Below are positions 1 through 5,773 of a stretch of DNA of 16,259 bases, piece by piece. This DNA is from Candidatus Lloydbacteria bacterium RIFCSPLOWO2_02_FULL_54_12 (GTDB lineage Bacteria > Patescibacteriota > Minisyncoccia > Phycocordibacterales > UBA6899), in contig MHLS01000055.1 of assembly GCA_001819095.1 (NCBI GenBank), positions 1-16,259 of the forward strand, given 5' to 3'. A model generated the notes under the pieces. It ran no database searches, had not been told where the DNA came from, and saw nothing but the letters and a program-made list of their open reading frames with translations. A program made the translations under genes and the position numbers. Each line of letters begins with the position of its first letter. Within the stretch, counting starts at the first letter, position 1.

Positions 1-24
1 AAATACGTTGTCGTTGTTTTGTTT

Positions 25-549
25 TTAACGGGACACGAGTGGGTTCGACCTTGTATTTCCCGACCTCGTATTTTGGGGATTTCTGGCTTGTGCAAGTGCC
101 GTGAGTCCGATCGCAATCGCATCGTATTCGTCATCGAGCATCTTTTTTTTGGGAAGAGCGACGAGTTTTTCCGTCATTTTGATGACCTGTTCTTTTGTTG
201 CGCGCCCATATCCGGTGGTGGCGATCTTCACTGCTTGCGGATTGAACTCCACGAGCGGTATGTCTTTTGCCGCTGCGAGATACATGAGCATGCCGCGCAC
301 CTCGGCAACGTGGAGTGCCGTTTTCGCATTGTTGGTGAAGTAGAGTTCTTCGATGGCAATGGTATCGGGTGAATGTTCGCCGATGAGCCGGAGTACCTCA
401 TTTCCGACGGTGAGCAGGCGTTCGGAGAATTTGCTCTTTGGTGCTGTTTCGATACATGAAGAATAGAGCAGGGTCGCCGCGGAGCCGCCGCCCAGAAGAA
501 CCGCAACTCCACAGCGCCCGAATCCCGGATCAATGGCCAAGATGGTCAT
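25..549 (-). CDS. ruvC: Crossover junction endodeoxyribonuclease RuvC
   Basis: RuvC is the Mg-dependent Holliday-junction resolvase that works with the RuvAB branch-migration motor. The 174-aa product opens with the RNase-H-like strand MTILAIDPG (D7). The other expected acidic residues are in IEELYF (E67/E68) and in DDEYDAIAIGL near residues 139-149 (D140, D143), so the full catalytic set is present. Length matches the family. The last ~18 residues (from about 157, rich in N, T, R, S) do not resemble RuvC; they are translated from a copy of the intergenic palindromic repeat at 44-74. ruvB and yebC lie on the same strand about 3.5 kb away, separated by the DGR and HicBA block. No ruvA is in the window. 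Start ATG at 549; no clear SD. Confidence 0.95.
   Translation of the reverse strand: MTILAIDPGFGRCGVAVLLGGGSAATLLYSSCIETAPKSKFSERLLTVGNEVLRLIGEHSPDTIAIEELYFTNNAKTALHVAEVRGMLMYLAAAKDIPLVEFNPQAVKIATTGYGRATKEQVIKMTEKLVALPKKKMLDDEYDAIAIGLTALAQARNPQNTRSGNTRSNPLVSR
44..74. repeat. Intergenic palindromic repeat, degenerate copy A (inside the ruvC 3' end)
   Basis: Carries ttcgaccttgtattt followed by a second related unit cgacctcgtatttt. It matches the right arm of the repeat family seen complete at 9643-9696 and 13144-13200. It is read as the RuvC C-terminus on the minus strand. Confidence 0.55.
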
Positions 550-598
550 CAGCCATCAGTGTATAGTTGGCAGGAAGAAACACCAAAGCCAACTCGGT

Positions 599-627
599 TT
601 GACATGCGGTGCCTAACATGGTAAACT
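599..627 (+). promoter_or_regulatory. Promoter of the DGR variable-protein gene
   Basis: Perfect -35 TTGACA (599-604), 17-bp spacer, -10 TAAACT (622-627, 4 of 6 matches). The start of transcription would be near 634, leaving a ~165-nt leader before the ATG at 799. Confidence 0.6.
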
Positions 628-670
628 TCGCACAGTTCATTGACCCCAATTTTTAAGTTCAAGTTGCGGC

Positions 671-725
671 GTTTGCCATAGCAGAAAGCCCTTTCGCCCC
701 GAGAGTATTTTCTGCTATGGCAAAC
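671..725 (+). promoter_or_regulatory. 17-bp perfect inverted repeat in the leader of the variable-protein gene
   Basis: gtttgccatagcagaaa (671-687) and its exact reverse complement (709-725) enclose a 21-nt loop. There is no U-tract after it, so it is not a simple terminator. It lies in the transcribed leader and could be an RNA regulatory hairpin or, as DNA, an operator or cruciform. Confidence 0.8.
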
Positions 726-752
726 CCGAGTTTTCGGTAAGGCCCGCTGGCA

Positions 753-782
753 TGCGACCTCGTGCGAAAGCACACTGTCGCA
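753..782 (+). promoter_or_regulatory. GAAA-tetraloop stem-loop just before the variable-protein SD
   Basis: tgcgac (753-758) pairs with gtcgca (777-782), and gtgc (762-765) with gcac (770-773), around a GAAA loop. A symmetric 3x3 internal loop lies between the two stems. A further short hairpin ccga-gttt-tcgg is at 726-737. The stem-loop ends 4 nt before the SD aaggag (787-792), so it could affect ribosome access. Confidence 0.6.
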
Positions 783-798
783 ATTGAAGGAGACAACG

Positions 799-1431
799 AT
801 GAGCGAACTCAAGCTCGATGTTGATCAAGCAGGAGAAGTAAAGGCGGCGCTTCGCCGCGAGAAGGGAAGCGATGGTTCCGAGTGGACGAATGAAAAAGTC
901 AAAGCGCTTACCGAGCGTCGCGGTCTTTTCGGTCAAGTGCTCGACGTACTCGAAGGTCGCGCAGCGATCGTTCCGTGTGGTGCAAGTATCGTTAACGTCG
1001 CGTCCGAAGACCTCATCATCTCCCTCGATTACGGCATGTCCTTTGCCGAGATGATTACCCAAGGTCGGTACGACTGGACGAACAGCGACATCACCGAAGA
1101 ACGATTCCCAGTAAAGGGCATCGGCAAGGTGGAGCGTACGGTCGAACTGATTCACTTCGGCTACAACATCTCATCGGAAGATGCGGTGAAGGATCTGGCG
1201 AAACGCGGTCTTCGGCCTGCAACCATCGAAGAACTGCTCGCTTTCGGAGCGAAGTATTCTGATCTTCAGCGGAAGTTCCTCATCGTTGCCCTCGGTTCCT
1301 CCGCGCGCGTTGGTGACGACCGGTACGTGCCGTACCTCTGCAGGCACGACGCGGAGCGGGGCCTCAACCTCGGTTGGTGGGGCGGCGGCTGGTACGGCAG
1401 CTTTCGGTTCCTGGCCGTTCGCAACAAATAG
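799..1431 (+). CDS. DGR variable protein (target of diversification)
   Basis: The 210-aa target protein of the retroelement. The ATG at 799 has a good SD (aaggag 787-792, 6-nt spacer). The in-frame TTG at 784 overlaps that SD and is less likely. No signal peptide or membrane segment is visible. The C-terminal part (RPATIEELLAFG... LIVALGSSA... VPYL... FRFLAVR) resembles the small C-type-lectin/formylglycine-enzyme-like variable domains found in CPR DGRs. Residues 166-208 are the VR. Fifteen of them differ from the TR-encoded sequence: R170, G172, D174, Y176, C181, H183, A185, E186, G188, G192, G196, G197, Y199, S201 and F202. The framework (VPYL, WW, FRFLAVR) is constant. The N-terminal ~140 residues are not recognised. 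The ligand is unknown. Confidence 0.9.
   Translation: MSELKLDVDQAGEVKAALRREKGSDGSEWTNEKVKALTERRGLFGQVLDVLEGRAAIVPCGASIVNVASEDLIISLDYGMSFAEMITQGRYDWTNSDITEERFPVKGIGKVERTVELIHFGYNISSEDAVKDLAKRGLRPATIEELLAFGAKYSDLQRKFLIVALGSSARVGDDRYVPYLCRHDAERGLNLGWWGGGWYGSFRFLAVRNK
1294..1422 (+). repeat. DGR variable repeat (VR)
   Basis: Aligns without gaps to 1768-1896 (offset 474) over 129 bp. There are 18 mismatches, all at positions where the template has A: 14 A to G, 3 A to T and 1 A to C. The last 18 bp (1405-1422) contain no template adenine and are identical, as expected for the initiation-of-mutagenic-homology end. Homology stops abruptly after 1422, three codons before the stop. Confidence 0.97.
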
Positions 1432-1445
1432 CACTTACGTCTCTT

Positions 1446-1483
1446 GATACTTGGGTCGGTTAGGCACTCTGACCCTTGGTATC
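1446..1483 (+). promoter_or_regulatory. Stem-loop 3' of the VR (candidate DGR target hairpin)
   Basis: gatac (1446-1450) pairs with gtatc (1479-1483), and gggtc (1453-1457) with gaccc (1471-1475), leaving a small internal loop and a 13-nt loop. It starts 24 nt after the VR. Characterised DGRs carry a hairpin/cruciform just downstream of VR that assists retrohoming; the assignment here is by position only. Confidence 0.4.
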
Positions 1484-1494
1484 TTGGACCCTTG

Positions 1495-1535
1495 TCCCGC
1501 GCATGCACGCACACTGCTACGCGGGATTTTCTTTT
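1495..1535 (+). terminator. Terminator after the variable-protein gene
   Basis: tcccgcg (1495-1501) pairs with cgcggga (1520-1526) across an 18-nt loop, followed by ttttctttt. The long loop makes it moderate, but it sits where a terminator for the variable-protein transcript is expected. Confidence 0.55.
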
Positions 1536-1767
1536 GATACAATGAATGTGGCTAATGAAAAATCTTCGGTTACGGCTTGAGATAATTTGCCCGCAACCTC
1601 GGGGGTGGGAGTTTGAACGGCCACGGCTTTTCAAAGTGTACGCCCGAGGGGCTCTCAAAAAATAGAGACAAGTTGGTATGGAGTGCCAAGCAATATAGCA
1701 AGATTGCGTATACGATTCAGCCCAGCGAATATTCTAAGGGTGGTGGCTTGGACGGCATTTCATACAA
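1536..1767 (+). other. Noncoding stretch upstream of the template repeat
   Basis: No supported protein gene. A possible -10 box TACAAT (1538-1543) lies just after the preceding terminator, with no convincing -35. It could start the RNA that carries TR. In known DGRs, sequence flanking TR is part of the template RNA, so this region may be functional RNA rather than spacer. Confidence 0.4.
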
Positions 1768-1896
1768 GGTTCCTCCGCGCACGTTGATGACAACCGGAAC
1801 GTGCCGTACCTCTACAGGAACGACACGAAGCGGAACCTCAACCTCAATTGGTGGGGCAACGACTGGAACGGCAACTATCGGTTCCTGGCCGTTCGC
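1768..1896 (+). repeat. DGR template repeat (TR)
   Basis: The 129-bp template partner of the VR. It holds 30 adenines, of which 18 are changed in the VR copy; no C, G or T position differs. Read in the VR frame it has AAC or AAT codons at the variable positions, the codon choice typical of DGR templates because mutation of AAY can reach many residues without a stop. Homology may extend 4 nt upstream (1764-1767) if A-to-N changes are allowed. The adenine-free 3' end 1879-1896 is the IMH* counterpart. Not expected to be translated. Confidence 0.97.
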
Positions 1897-2249
1897 TACT
1901 CTTTCTGTTTCTCCCGCGAGATATTCGTGGGAGTTTTATTTATCAGTTGGCGTTTCCAGCCGCCCAACATTCTTCCGATTTCAGTTAAATGTTCTGAAAG
2001 ATGGGCATATTTTTTGTTGTCGAGCGCTCGTATGTCCCACGCGAGTTGAAGCAAGAGTTTAATGAGGTCGGTACGGGAAATCGCCCGATCAAGCAAGGGT
2101 TGTTTTTCAGCAACCGCTGCATAACTTGCAAGGAAACAGTACTCGATCGCGGCAAGGAATACGTCGTCAATTTTTGAACCAAGCGTGAAACGGTTTGCTT
2201 TGGGGAAATGGGCGAGATATCCTTGCCAAATTCCGTAAGCCTCTTTCAA
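1896..2249 (-). CDS. avd: DGR accessory protein Avd (four-helix-bundle, S23-like)
   Basis: Avd is a small basic four-helix-bundle protein that forms a ring, binds the DGR reverse transcriptase and template RNA, and is needed for cDNA synthesis. The 117-aa product shows the family pattern: HFPKANRFTLGSKIDD, then LAAIEYCFLASYA, then LIKLLLQLAWDIRALDNKKYAHLSE and EIGRMLGGWKRQL. It lies between TR and RT but on the opposite strand. Its stop codon (1896-1898) shares the last base of TR. The listed start is a TTG with no SD. The frame stays open upstream as ...LIPVVLKLKEAYG, which looks like Avd sequence, so this start is probably internal. A 12-C run (2300-2289 on this strand) puts the upstream ATG at 2337 out of frame; with 11 C the product would be 146 aa. 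It may be phase-variable, off in this copy, or a homopolymer sequencing error. Confidence 0.85.
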   Translation of the reverse strand: MKEAYGIWQGYLAHFPKANRFTLGSKIDDVFLAAIEYCFLASYAAVAEKQPLLDRAISRTDLIKLLLQLAWDIRALDNKKYAHLSEHLTEIGRMLGGWKRQLINKTPTNISREKQKE

Positions 2250-2276
2250 CTTCAGTACGACGGGTATTAATCTTTG

Positions 2277-2306
2277 TTGCGAAGCAACGGGGGGGGGGGG
2301 TAGAAT
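2277..2306 (+). promoter_or_regulatory. RT promoter with a 12-G tract in its spacer
   Basis: -35 TTGCGA (2277-2282, 4 of 6 matches) and -10 TAGAAT (2301-2306, 5 of 6) are separated by 18 nt, of which 12 are the G run. The -10 is followed by 7 nt and then the RT ATG, the leaderless layout used by other genes here. With 11 G the spacer would be 17 bp. Confidence 0.5.
2289..2300. repeat. Homopolymeric G12/C12 tract
   Basis: Twelve consecutive G on the plus strand. It directly follows the small inverted repeat gttgc-gaa-gcaac (2276-2288). It lies both in the RT promoter spacer and in the 5' extension of the avd frame. Confidence 0.95.
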
Positions 2307-2313
2307 TTGCTAC

Positions 2314-3315
2314 ATGTATCGGAAGCGGCTCACTCATACCTACGATGATATCATTTCTTCCGAAAATTTGCTTCTGGCGTGGAGAGAATTTTTGAGGGGA
2401 AAAAGAAACAAGCATGATGTGCAGATGTTTCAATATCGGCTTGCCGACAACATCGCGCTACTGCACACGGAACTGGAGAACAAGACATACCTCCATGGCG
2501 GGTATCGTGCTTTCAATATTTCCGACCCAAAGCCGCGGAATATTCACAAGGCGAGTGTGCGCGATCGCTTGCTCCACCATGCAATACATCGAGTGCTCGC
2601 TCCGTTTTTCGACCGCACGTTTATCGCTGATTCGTACTCTTGTCGAGTGGGGAAGGGAACACATAAGGCGATTGCCCGTTTTCACGCCTTTGCTTGGAAA
2701 GCAAGTAAAAACAACACCAGAACACTCTGGGTGCTCAAATGCGATATCAAAAAGTTCTTTGCATCGGTTGATCAGGATATTCTGTTGGCAATTTTAGCAA
2801 AGCGCATTCCCGATGGCAATATTCTGTGGCTTCTCGAACGTGTGGTACGAAGTTTCAAGAGCACTGCGCCAGGCAAGGGTCTTCCGCTCGGCAACCTCAC
2901 GTCCCAGCTTCTGGTAAATATCTACATGAATGAATTTGACCAATTTGTGAAACGCGAACTCAAGGCAAGATACTATGTTCGTTATGCAGACGATTTCGTC
3001 TTTATGAACCAAGACAAAAAAGCATTACTCCAACTTTTGCCAACAATACGAGAGTTTCTTTCACAGCGCCTCTTCCTTTCGCTACATCCAAACAAGGTGA
3101 GTATTCAGACACTCGCTTCTGGCGTCGATTTTCTCGGTTGGGTACATTTCCCTGATCACCGTGTGCTACGAACGGCGACGAAGCAAAGAATGTTTCGAAC
3201 TATCAGCGAGAAAAACGGCAAACCCGAGACAGTAGAATCATATCTTGGACTTTTGCGCCACGGGAATGCGAGGAAGTTGGAGAGGAAAATTTTGTCTACA
3301 CACGGATTTATTTAA
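2314..3315 (+). CDS. DGR-type reverse transcriptase
   Basis: Copies the TR RNA into cDNA with errors at adenines. The 333-aa protein has the RT motifs in order: the KASVRDRLLHHAIHRVL block (79-95), motif A KCDIKKFF with catalytic D144, PLGNLTSQ (191-198), which is the DGR-type motif-4 form, catalytic YADD (224-227), and FLGWVHFP (273-280). There is no maturase or other appended domain, as usual for DGR RTs and unlike group II intron proteins. Both catalytic aspartates of YADD are intact, so it is probably active. ATG at 2314 follows TAGAAT by 7 nt, so the mRNA may be leaderless. Its 5' end overlaps the possible upstream avd start (2337, opposite strand). Confidence 0.96.
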   Translation: MYRKRLTHTYDDIISSENLLLAWREFLRGKRNKHDVQMFQYRLADNIALLHTELENKTYLHGGYRAFNISDPKPRNIHKASVRDRLLHHAIHRVLAPFFDRTFIADSYSCRVGKGTHKAIARFHAFAWKASKNNTRTLWVLKCDIKKFFASVDQDILLAILAKRIPDGNILWLLERVVRSFKSTAPGKGLPLGNLTSQLLVNIYMNEFDQFVKRELKARYYVRYADDFVFMNQDKKALLQLLPTIREFLSQRLFLSLHPNKVSIQTLASGVDFLGWVHFPDHRVLRTATKQRMFRTISEKNGKPETVESYLGLLRHGNARKLERKILSTHGFI

Positions 3316-3323
3316 TCAGTCGG

Positions 3324-3353
3324 TTGCCGTGTGCATTTTTCTGAATTTATGCT
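3324..3353 (+). promoter_or_regulatory. Promoter of hicBA
   Basis: -35 TTGCCG (3324-3329), 18-nt spacer, -10 TATGCT (3348-3353), with a second overlapping TATGCT at 3353-3358. Transcription would begin about at the hicB ATG at 3366. Confidence 0.4.
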
Positions 3354-3365
3354 ATGCTTACCAGT

Positions 3366-3614
3366 ATGATTCAAAATTTTATAGACACATTCCTTGCTCA
3401 AGCGCGGTATGAAATGATAGATGATGGAAAGCATTTTTACGCAGAAATCAAAGCACTTCGCGGAGTATGGGCGACTGGACGGACGCTTGAAGAATGTCGA
3501 ACCAACTTGCTTTCTGCATTGGAGGGGTGGCTCATTTTCCGTCTGCGTAACCGACTCGCCGTGCCGCATTTTAAGGCACCCGCCAGGGCAAAACCGCAAA
3601 AGGTCTATGCCTAA
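3366..3614 (+). CDS. hicB: HicB-family antitoxin
   Basis: An 82-aa HicB-like antitoxin, the partial-RNase-H-fold protein that binds and blocks HicA. The core ARYEMIDDGKHFYAEIKALRGVWATGRTLEECRTNLLSALEGWL matches the family pattern (Y-AEI-LPGV-A-G-TLEE---NL--AL--WL). No separate C-terminal DNA-binding domain is apparent. ATG 3366 is chosen because the ATG at 3354 overlaps the likely -10 box; the longer form adds four residues. It overlaps hicA by 8 bp, implying coupled translation. The antitoxin is first, the reverse of the commonest hicA-hicB order. Confidence 0.85.
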   Translation: MIQNFIDTFLAQARYEMIDDGKHFYAEIKALRGVWATGRTLEECRTNLLSALEGWLIFRLRNRLAVPHFKAPARAKPQKVYA

Positions 3615-3831
3615 GTTGGGGCCAATTTCTCTGCGTGTGTTCATCGCTCGCATGAAGAAGTTCGGTTGCGCCGGCCCACACCAAGAGGGCAAGCATCCCT
3701 ATATGGTCAAAGAAACAGTCACTCTTACCGTGCCGAATCCTCACGATGGTGAAATAAGTCAGGACTTACTCATACGTCTGCTTCGCCAAGCGGGTATTAC
3801 CAGGGCAGAGTGGATGAATTGGGAAGGATAG
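3607..3831 (+). CDS. hicA: HicA-family toxin (mRNA interferase)
   Basis: A 74-aa HicA/YcfA-like protein with a double-stranded-RNA-binding-like fold that cleaves mRNA when free of HicB. It opens MPKLGPISLRVFIARMKKFG and has the catalytic-histidine region GKHPYMV (H30), followed by VTLTVPNPHDGEISQDLLIRLLRQAGI, all typical. The ATG at 3607 lies inside the end of hicB (8-bp overlap). The pair sits directly downstream of the DGR reverse transcriptase and may help keep the block in the genome; that role is inferred from position only. Confidence 0.88.
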   Translation: MPKLGPISLRVFIARMKKFGCAGPHQEGKHPYMVKETVTLTVPNPHDGEISQDLLIRLLRQAGITRAEWMNWEG

Positions 3832-3832
3832 T

Positions 3833-4033
3833 ATGGCAAAAGAACGACGCATTTCTTTTGGAGCATACGATGCTGCTCATTTGTATGAACTGGCGGCAGG
3901 GCGCTTTTTCGTTTCAAAAAACAAAGGAATGTGCCCAGTCTGTTTCGGTTTGAAAAAACGACTTGAAAAACTCATTGGAAAGTCAGAGGTTAGACGCATA
4001 CGGCGACAGATCAGGAAACACCCGTATATATAA
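3833..4033 (+). CDS. Small basic protein with one CxxC motif, unknown function
   Basis: A 66-aa, Lys/Arg-rich product starting 1 nt after the hicA stop, so probably the third gene of the hicBA operon. It has one CPVC motif (about residues 34-37) and a basic, probably helical C-terminal half (LKKRLEKLIGKSEVRRIRRQIRKH). A single CxxC could bind metal only as a dimer or with other ligands. I do not recognise a family. The tight spacing, good start and protein-like composition support it as real. Confidence 0.6.
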   Translation: MAKERRISFGAYDAAHLYELAAGRFFVSKNKGMCPVCFGLKKRLEKLIGKSEVRRIRRQIRKHPYI

Positions 4034-4084
4034 AGTGAAACAGTTCGTTCGTTGATCTACTACAGGAGCTACTCTCGTGTGTCG

Positions 4085-4615
4085 CTACTCTGCATTCGTA
4101 TAAACGTCCTGCACTTCGTCGTTTCCCTCGAGTTCTTCGATGAGAAGAGAAAGCATGGCGCCGTCGGCGTCCGAGAGGGGAATGGTCGAGTTGGGCGTCC
4201 AGCCCTCTTCGCTTTTCGTGAATGCCCATGAGGCGGCACCCTGTGCGGCAAGCGAGCCGCCGTTCTTTGCGAGAATATGTTTGATTTCCTGTGCGGCTTT
4301 GTTGCGGTTGCCGGTAAACGCCTCAATAATGAGCGCACAGCCTCCGGGGCCGTACCCTTCATAGGTGAGGGCTTCCATCGTTTCGACGTCTCCGCCTGCA
4401 CCCTTTTTGACCGCCCGCTCGATCGTGTCTTTCGGCATATTTTCTTTCTTTGCCTTCTCAATGATGGCGCGCAATCCCGGAGAGTTCACATCTCCTTTTG
4501 CTTTTCGCGACTCGGTTGCGATCAAACTCCCCAGATTGCCGAAAAGCTTGGACTTCTTCGCGTCCTCCGCACCTTTCTGTCTCTTTATTTGCGCCCATTT
4601 GCTGTGTCCGGACAT
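4085..4615 (-). CDS. yebC: YebC/PmpR-family protein (short form)
   Basis: YebC-type proteins act as transcription regulators (PmpR) or, as shown for some members, help ribosomes through proline stretches. The N-terminus MSGHSKWAQIKRQKGAEDAKKSKLF is the family signature, followed by the ENMPKDTIERAVKKG and YEGYGPGG motifs. At 176 aa it is well below the ~240 aa of E. coli YebC, so the last domain is shortened; the ORF ends cleanly at 4085. The ATG at 4615 is 11 nt after the ruvB stop on the same strand, so ruvB-yebC are likely co-transcribed. In many bacteria yebC neighbours ruvC; here ruvC is 3.5 kb further on. Confidence 0.92.
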   Translation of the reverse strand: MSGHSKWAQIKRQKGAEDAKKSKLFGNLGSLIATESRKAKGDVNSPGLRAIIEKAKKENMPKDTIERAVKKGAGGDVETMEALTYEGYGPGGCALIIEAFTGNRNKAAQEIKHILAKNGGSLAAQGAASWAFTKSEEGWTPNSTIPLSDADGAMLSLLIEELEGNDEVQDVYTNAE

Positions 4616-4626
4616 GATTCTTGATA

Positions 4627-5640
4627 CTACAACAATTTTTCCTGTGCGTCAGCGGGGAAGTCAAAACCGAGATGTTCATAAGCTTTTTTTGTTGCCGTAC
4701 GGCCGCGTGGTGTGCGATCAAGAAGGCCGAGTTTGAGAAGGTAGGGTTCGTAGACCTCCTCGATGGTCGCTTGCTCTTCCGATGTTGCCGCCGCAACGGT
4801 CGAGAGACCGACCGGTCCGCCGCCGAACTTCTCGATGACGACGGTGAGCATCTGTCGGTCCGGTTGGGAGAGCCCGAGTTCGTCGATTTCCAAGAGTCGC
4901 AAGGTTTCCTTCACCGCTTCGACGTCAAGGCGGCGTTTCCCGACTTGTGCAAAATCACGCGCGCGCTTCAGGAAATAATTTGCCGTGCGCGGGGTGAATC
5001 TGCTCCGCGAAGCTATCGCCTTGCCCGCAGCGCCTTCGAGTGCGACGCCGAGAATCTTTGCCGAGCGGCGGATGATCTCCTCGATCTCCTGCTCCGAGTA
5101 GAACTCAAGTCGGAAGACGCCTCCGGAGAAACGTGAGCGTAAGGGGGCCGAGAGGAGTGCGATGCGGGTCGTGGCCCCGATCAGGGTGAACGGTGGCAAT
5201 TCAAGTTGTATGGTGCGCGCCGAAGGACCTTTGCCGATGATGATATCAAGTACGCCGGATTCCATCGCCGGATAGAGGATCTCCTCAACCATTTTGTTCA
5301 AGCGGTGTATCTCGTCGATGAAGAGAATGTCTCCGGAATTCAGGTTAGAAAGGATAGAGGCAAGGTCGCCGACCTTCTCGATCGCGGGACCGGAGGTACT
5401 CTTCATCTGCGCACTCGTTTCTTTGGCGATGAGATGCGCAAGGGTTGTCTTTCCCAAGCCGGGGGGGCCGTAGAAGAGGAGGTGCTCCGGCGGGTGCGAC
5501 CGCTCCCGAGCCGCGCGGAGCAAGATCTCAAGATTCTGTTTGATGTGCGCTTGCCCGACGTATTCCTCCCAGCGCTCGGGTCGGAGTTTTTGGTCCAAAA
5601 AAAGGGCGTCCTTGTTGTTGCTCTGCGAGTCTTTGTCCAT
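4627..5640 (-). CDS. ruvB: Holliday junction branch migration helicase RuvB
   Basis: The AAA+ hexameric motor that drives branch migration with RuvA. In the 337-aa product the Walker A GPPGLGKTT begins near residue 58, Walker B FIDEIHRL is near 107-114, sensor 1 GATTR is near 155, and the SAPLRSRF arginine-finger segment is near 164-172. The C-terminal winged helix carries GGGPVGLSTVAAA and TPRGRTAT. Length is normal. ATG 5640 is preferred over the TTG at 5646 because TATAAT on this strand ends 6 nt before the ATG, which points to a leaderless mRNA. It is followed closely by yebC. Confidence 0.96.
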   Translation of the reverse strand: MDKDSQSNNKDALFLDQKLRPERWEEYVGQAHIKQNLEILLRAARERSHPPEHLLFYGPPGLGKTTLAHLIAKETSAQMKSTSGPAIEKVGDLASILSNLNSGDILFIDEIHRLNKMVEEILYPAMESGVLDIIIGKGPSARTIQLELPPFTLIGATTRIALLSAPLRSRFSGGVFRLEFYSEQEIEEIIRRSAKILGVALEGAAGKAIASRSRFTPRTANYFLKRARDFAQVGKRRLDVEAVKETLRLLEIDELGLSQPDRQMLTVVIEKFGGGPVGLSTVAAATSEEQATIEEVYEPYLLKLGLLDRTPRGRTATKKAYEHLGFDFPADAQEKLL

Positions 5641-5646
5641 GGTCAA

Positions 5647-5652
5647 ATTATA
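5647..5652 (-). promoter_or_regulatory. -10 box of ruvB, leaderless layout
   Basis: Perfect TATAAT on the minus strand, then 6 nt, then the ruvB ATG. No clear -35 was found at 16-18 nt. Confidence 0.6.
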
Positions 5653-5696
5653 ACGCTATCGCGGACTATTTAGTGAACATTGGCGACACGAAATAG

Positions 5697-5740
5697 AGGG
5701 TCGACCTTAGAGGCCGACCATTCGGGGTCTGACCTTGTAC
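5697..5740. repeat. Intergenic palindromic repeat, degenerate copy B
   Basis: gggtcgaccttag ... ggggtctgaccttgtac keeps the gaccttgtac arm, with a diverged left arm. It sits upstream of the ruvB promoter. Confidence 0.5.
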
Positions 5741-5773
5741 TCTGTGTTCGCGGACTTGAGGATCGTCACAGAG

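Noticed and set aside
1591..1640. Weak likeness of caacctcgggggtgggag to the VR core (1365-1383), as a relic second VR
   Set aside because: The match is short, needs gaps and lacks the diagnostic identical 3' end. Probably chance.
1613..2062. Plus-strand open frames across the template repeat, including one that reads like the variable protein C-terminus
   Set aside because: The match comes from TR homology itself; there is no SD or leaderless start, and TR is not expected to be translated. It also overlaps avd.
2167..2433. Minus-strand frame running through the C12 tract into the RT start
   Set aside because: Downstream of the tract it is the wrong frame for Avd and gives no recognisable protein. 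Only its ATG at 2337 is of interest, as the possible avd start after a 1-nt slip.
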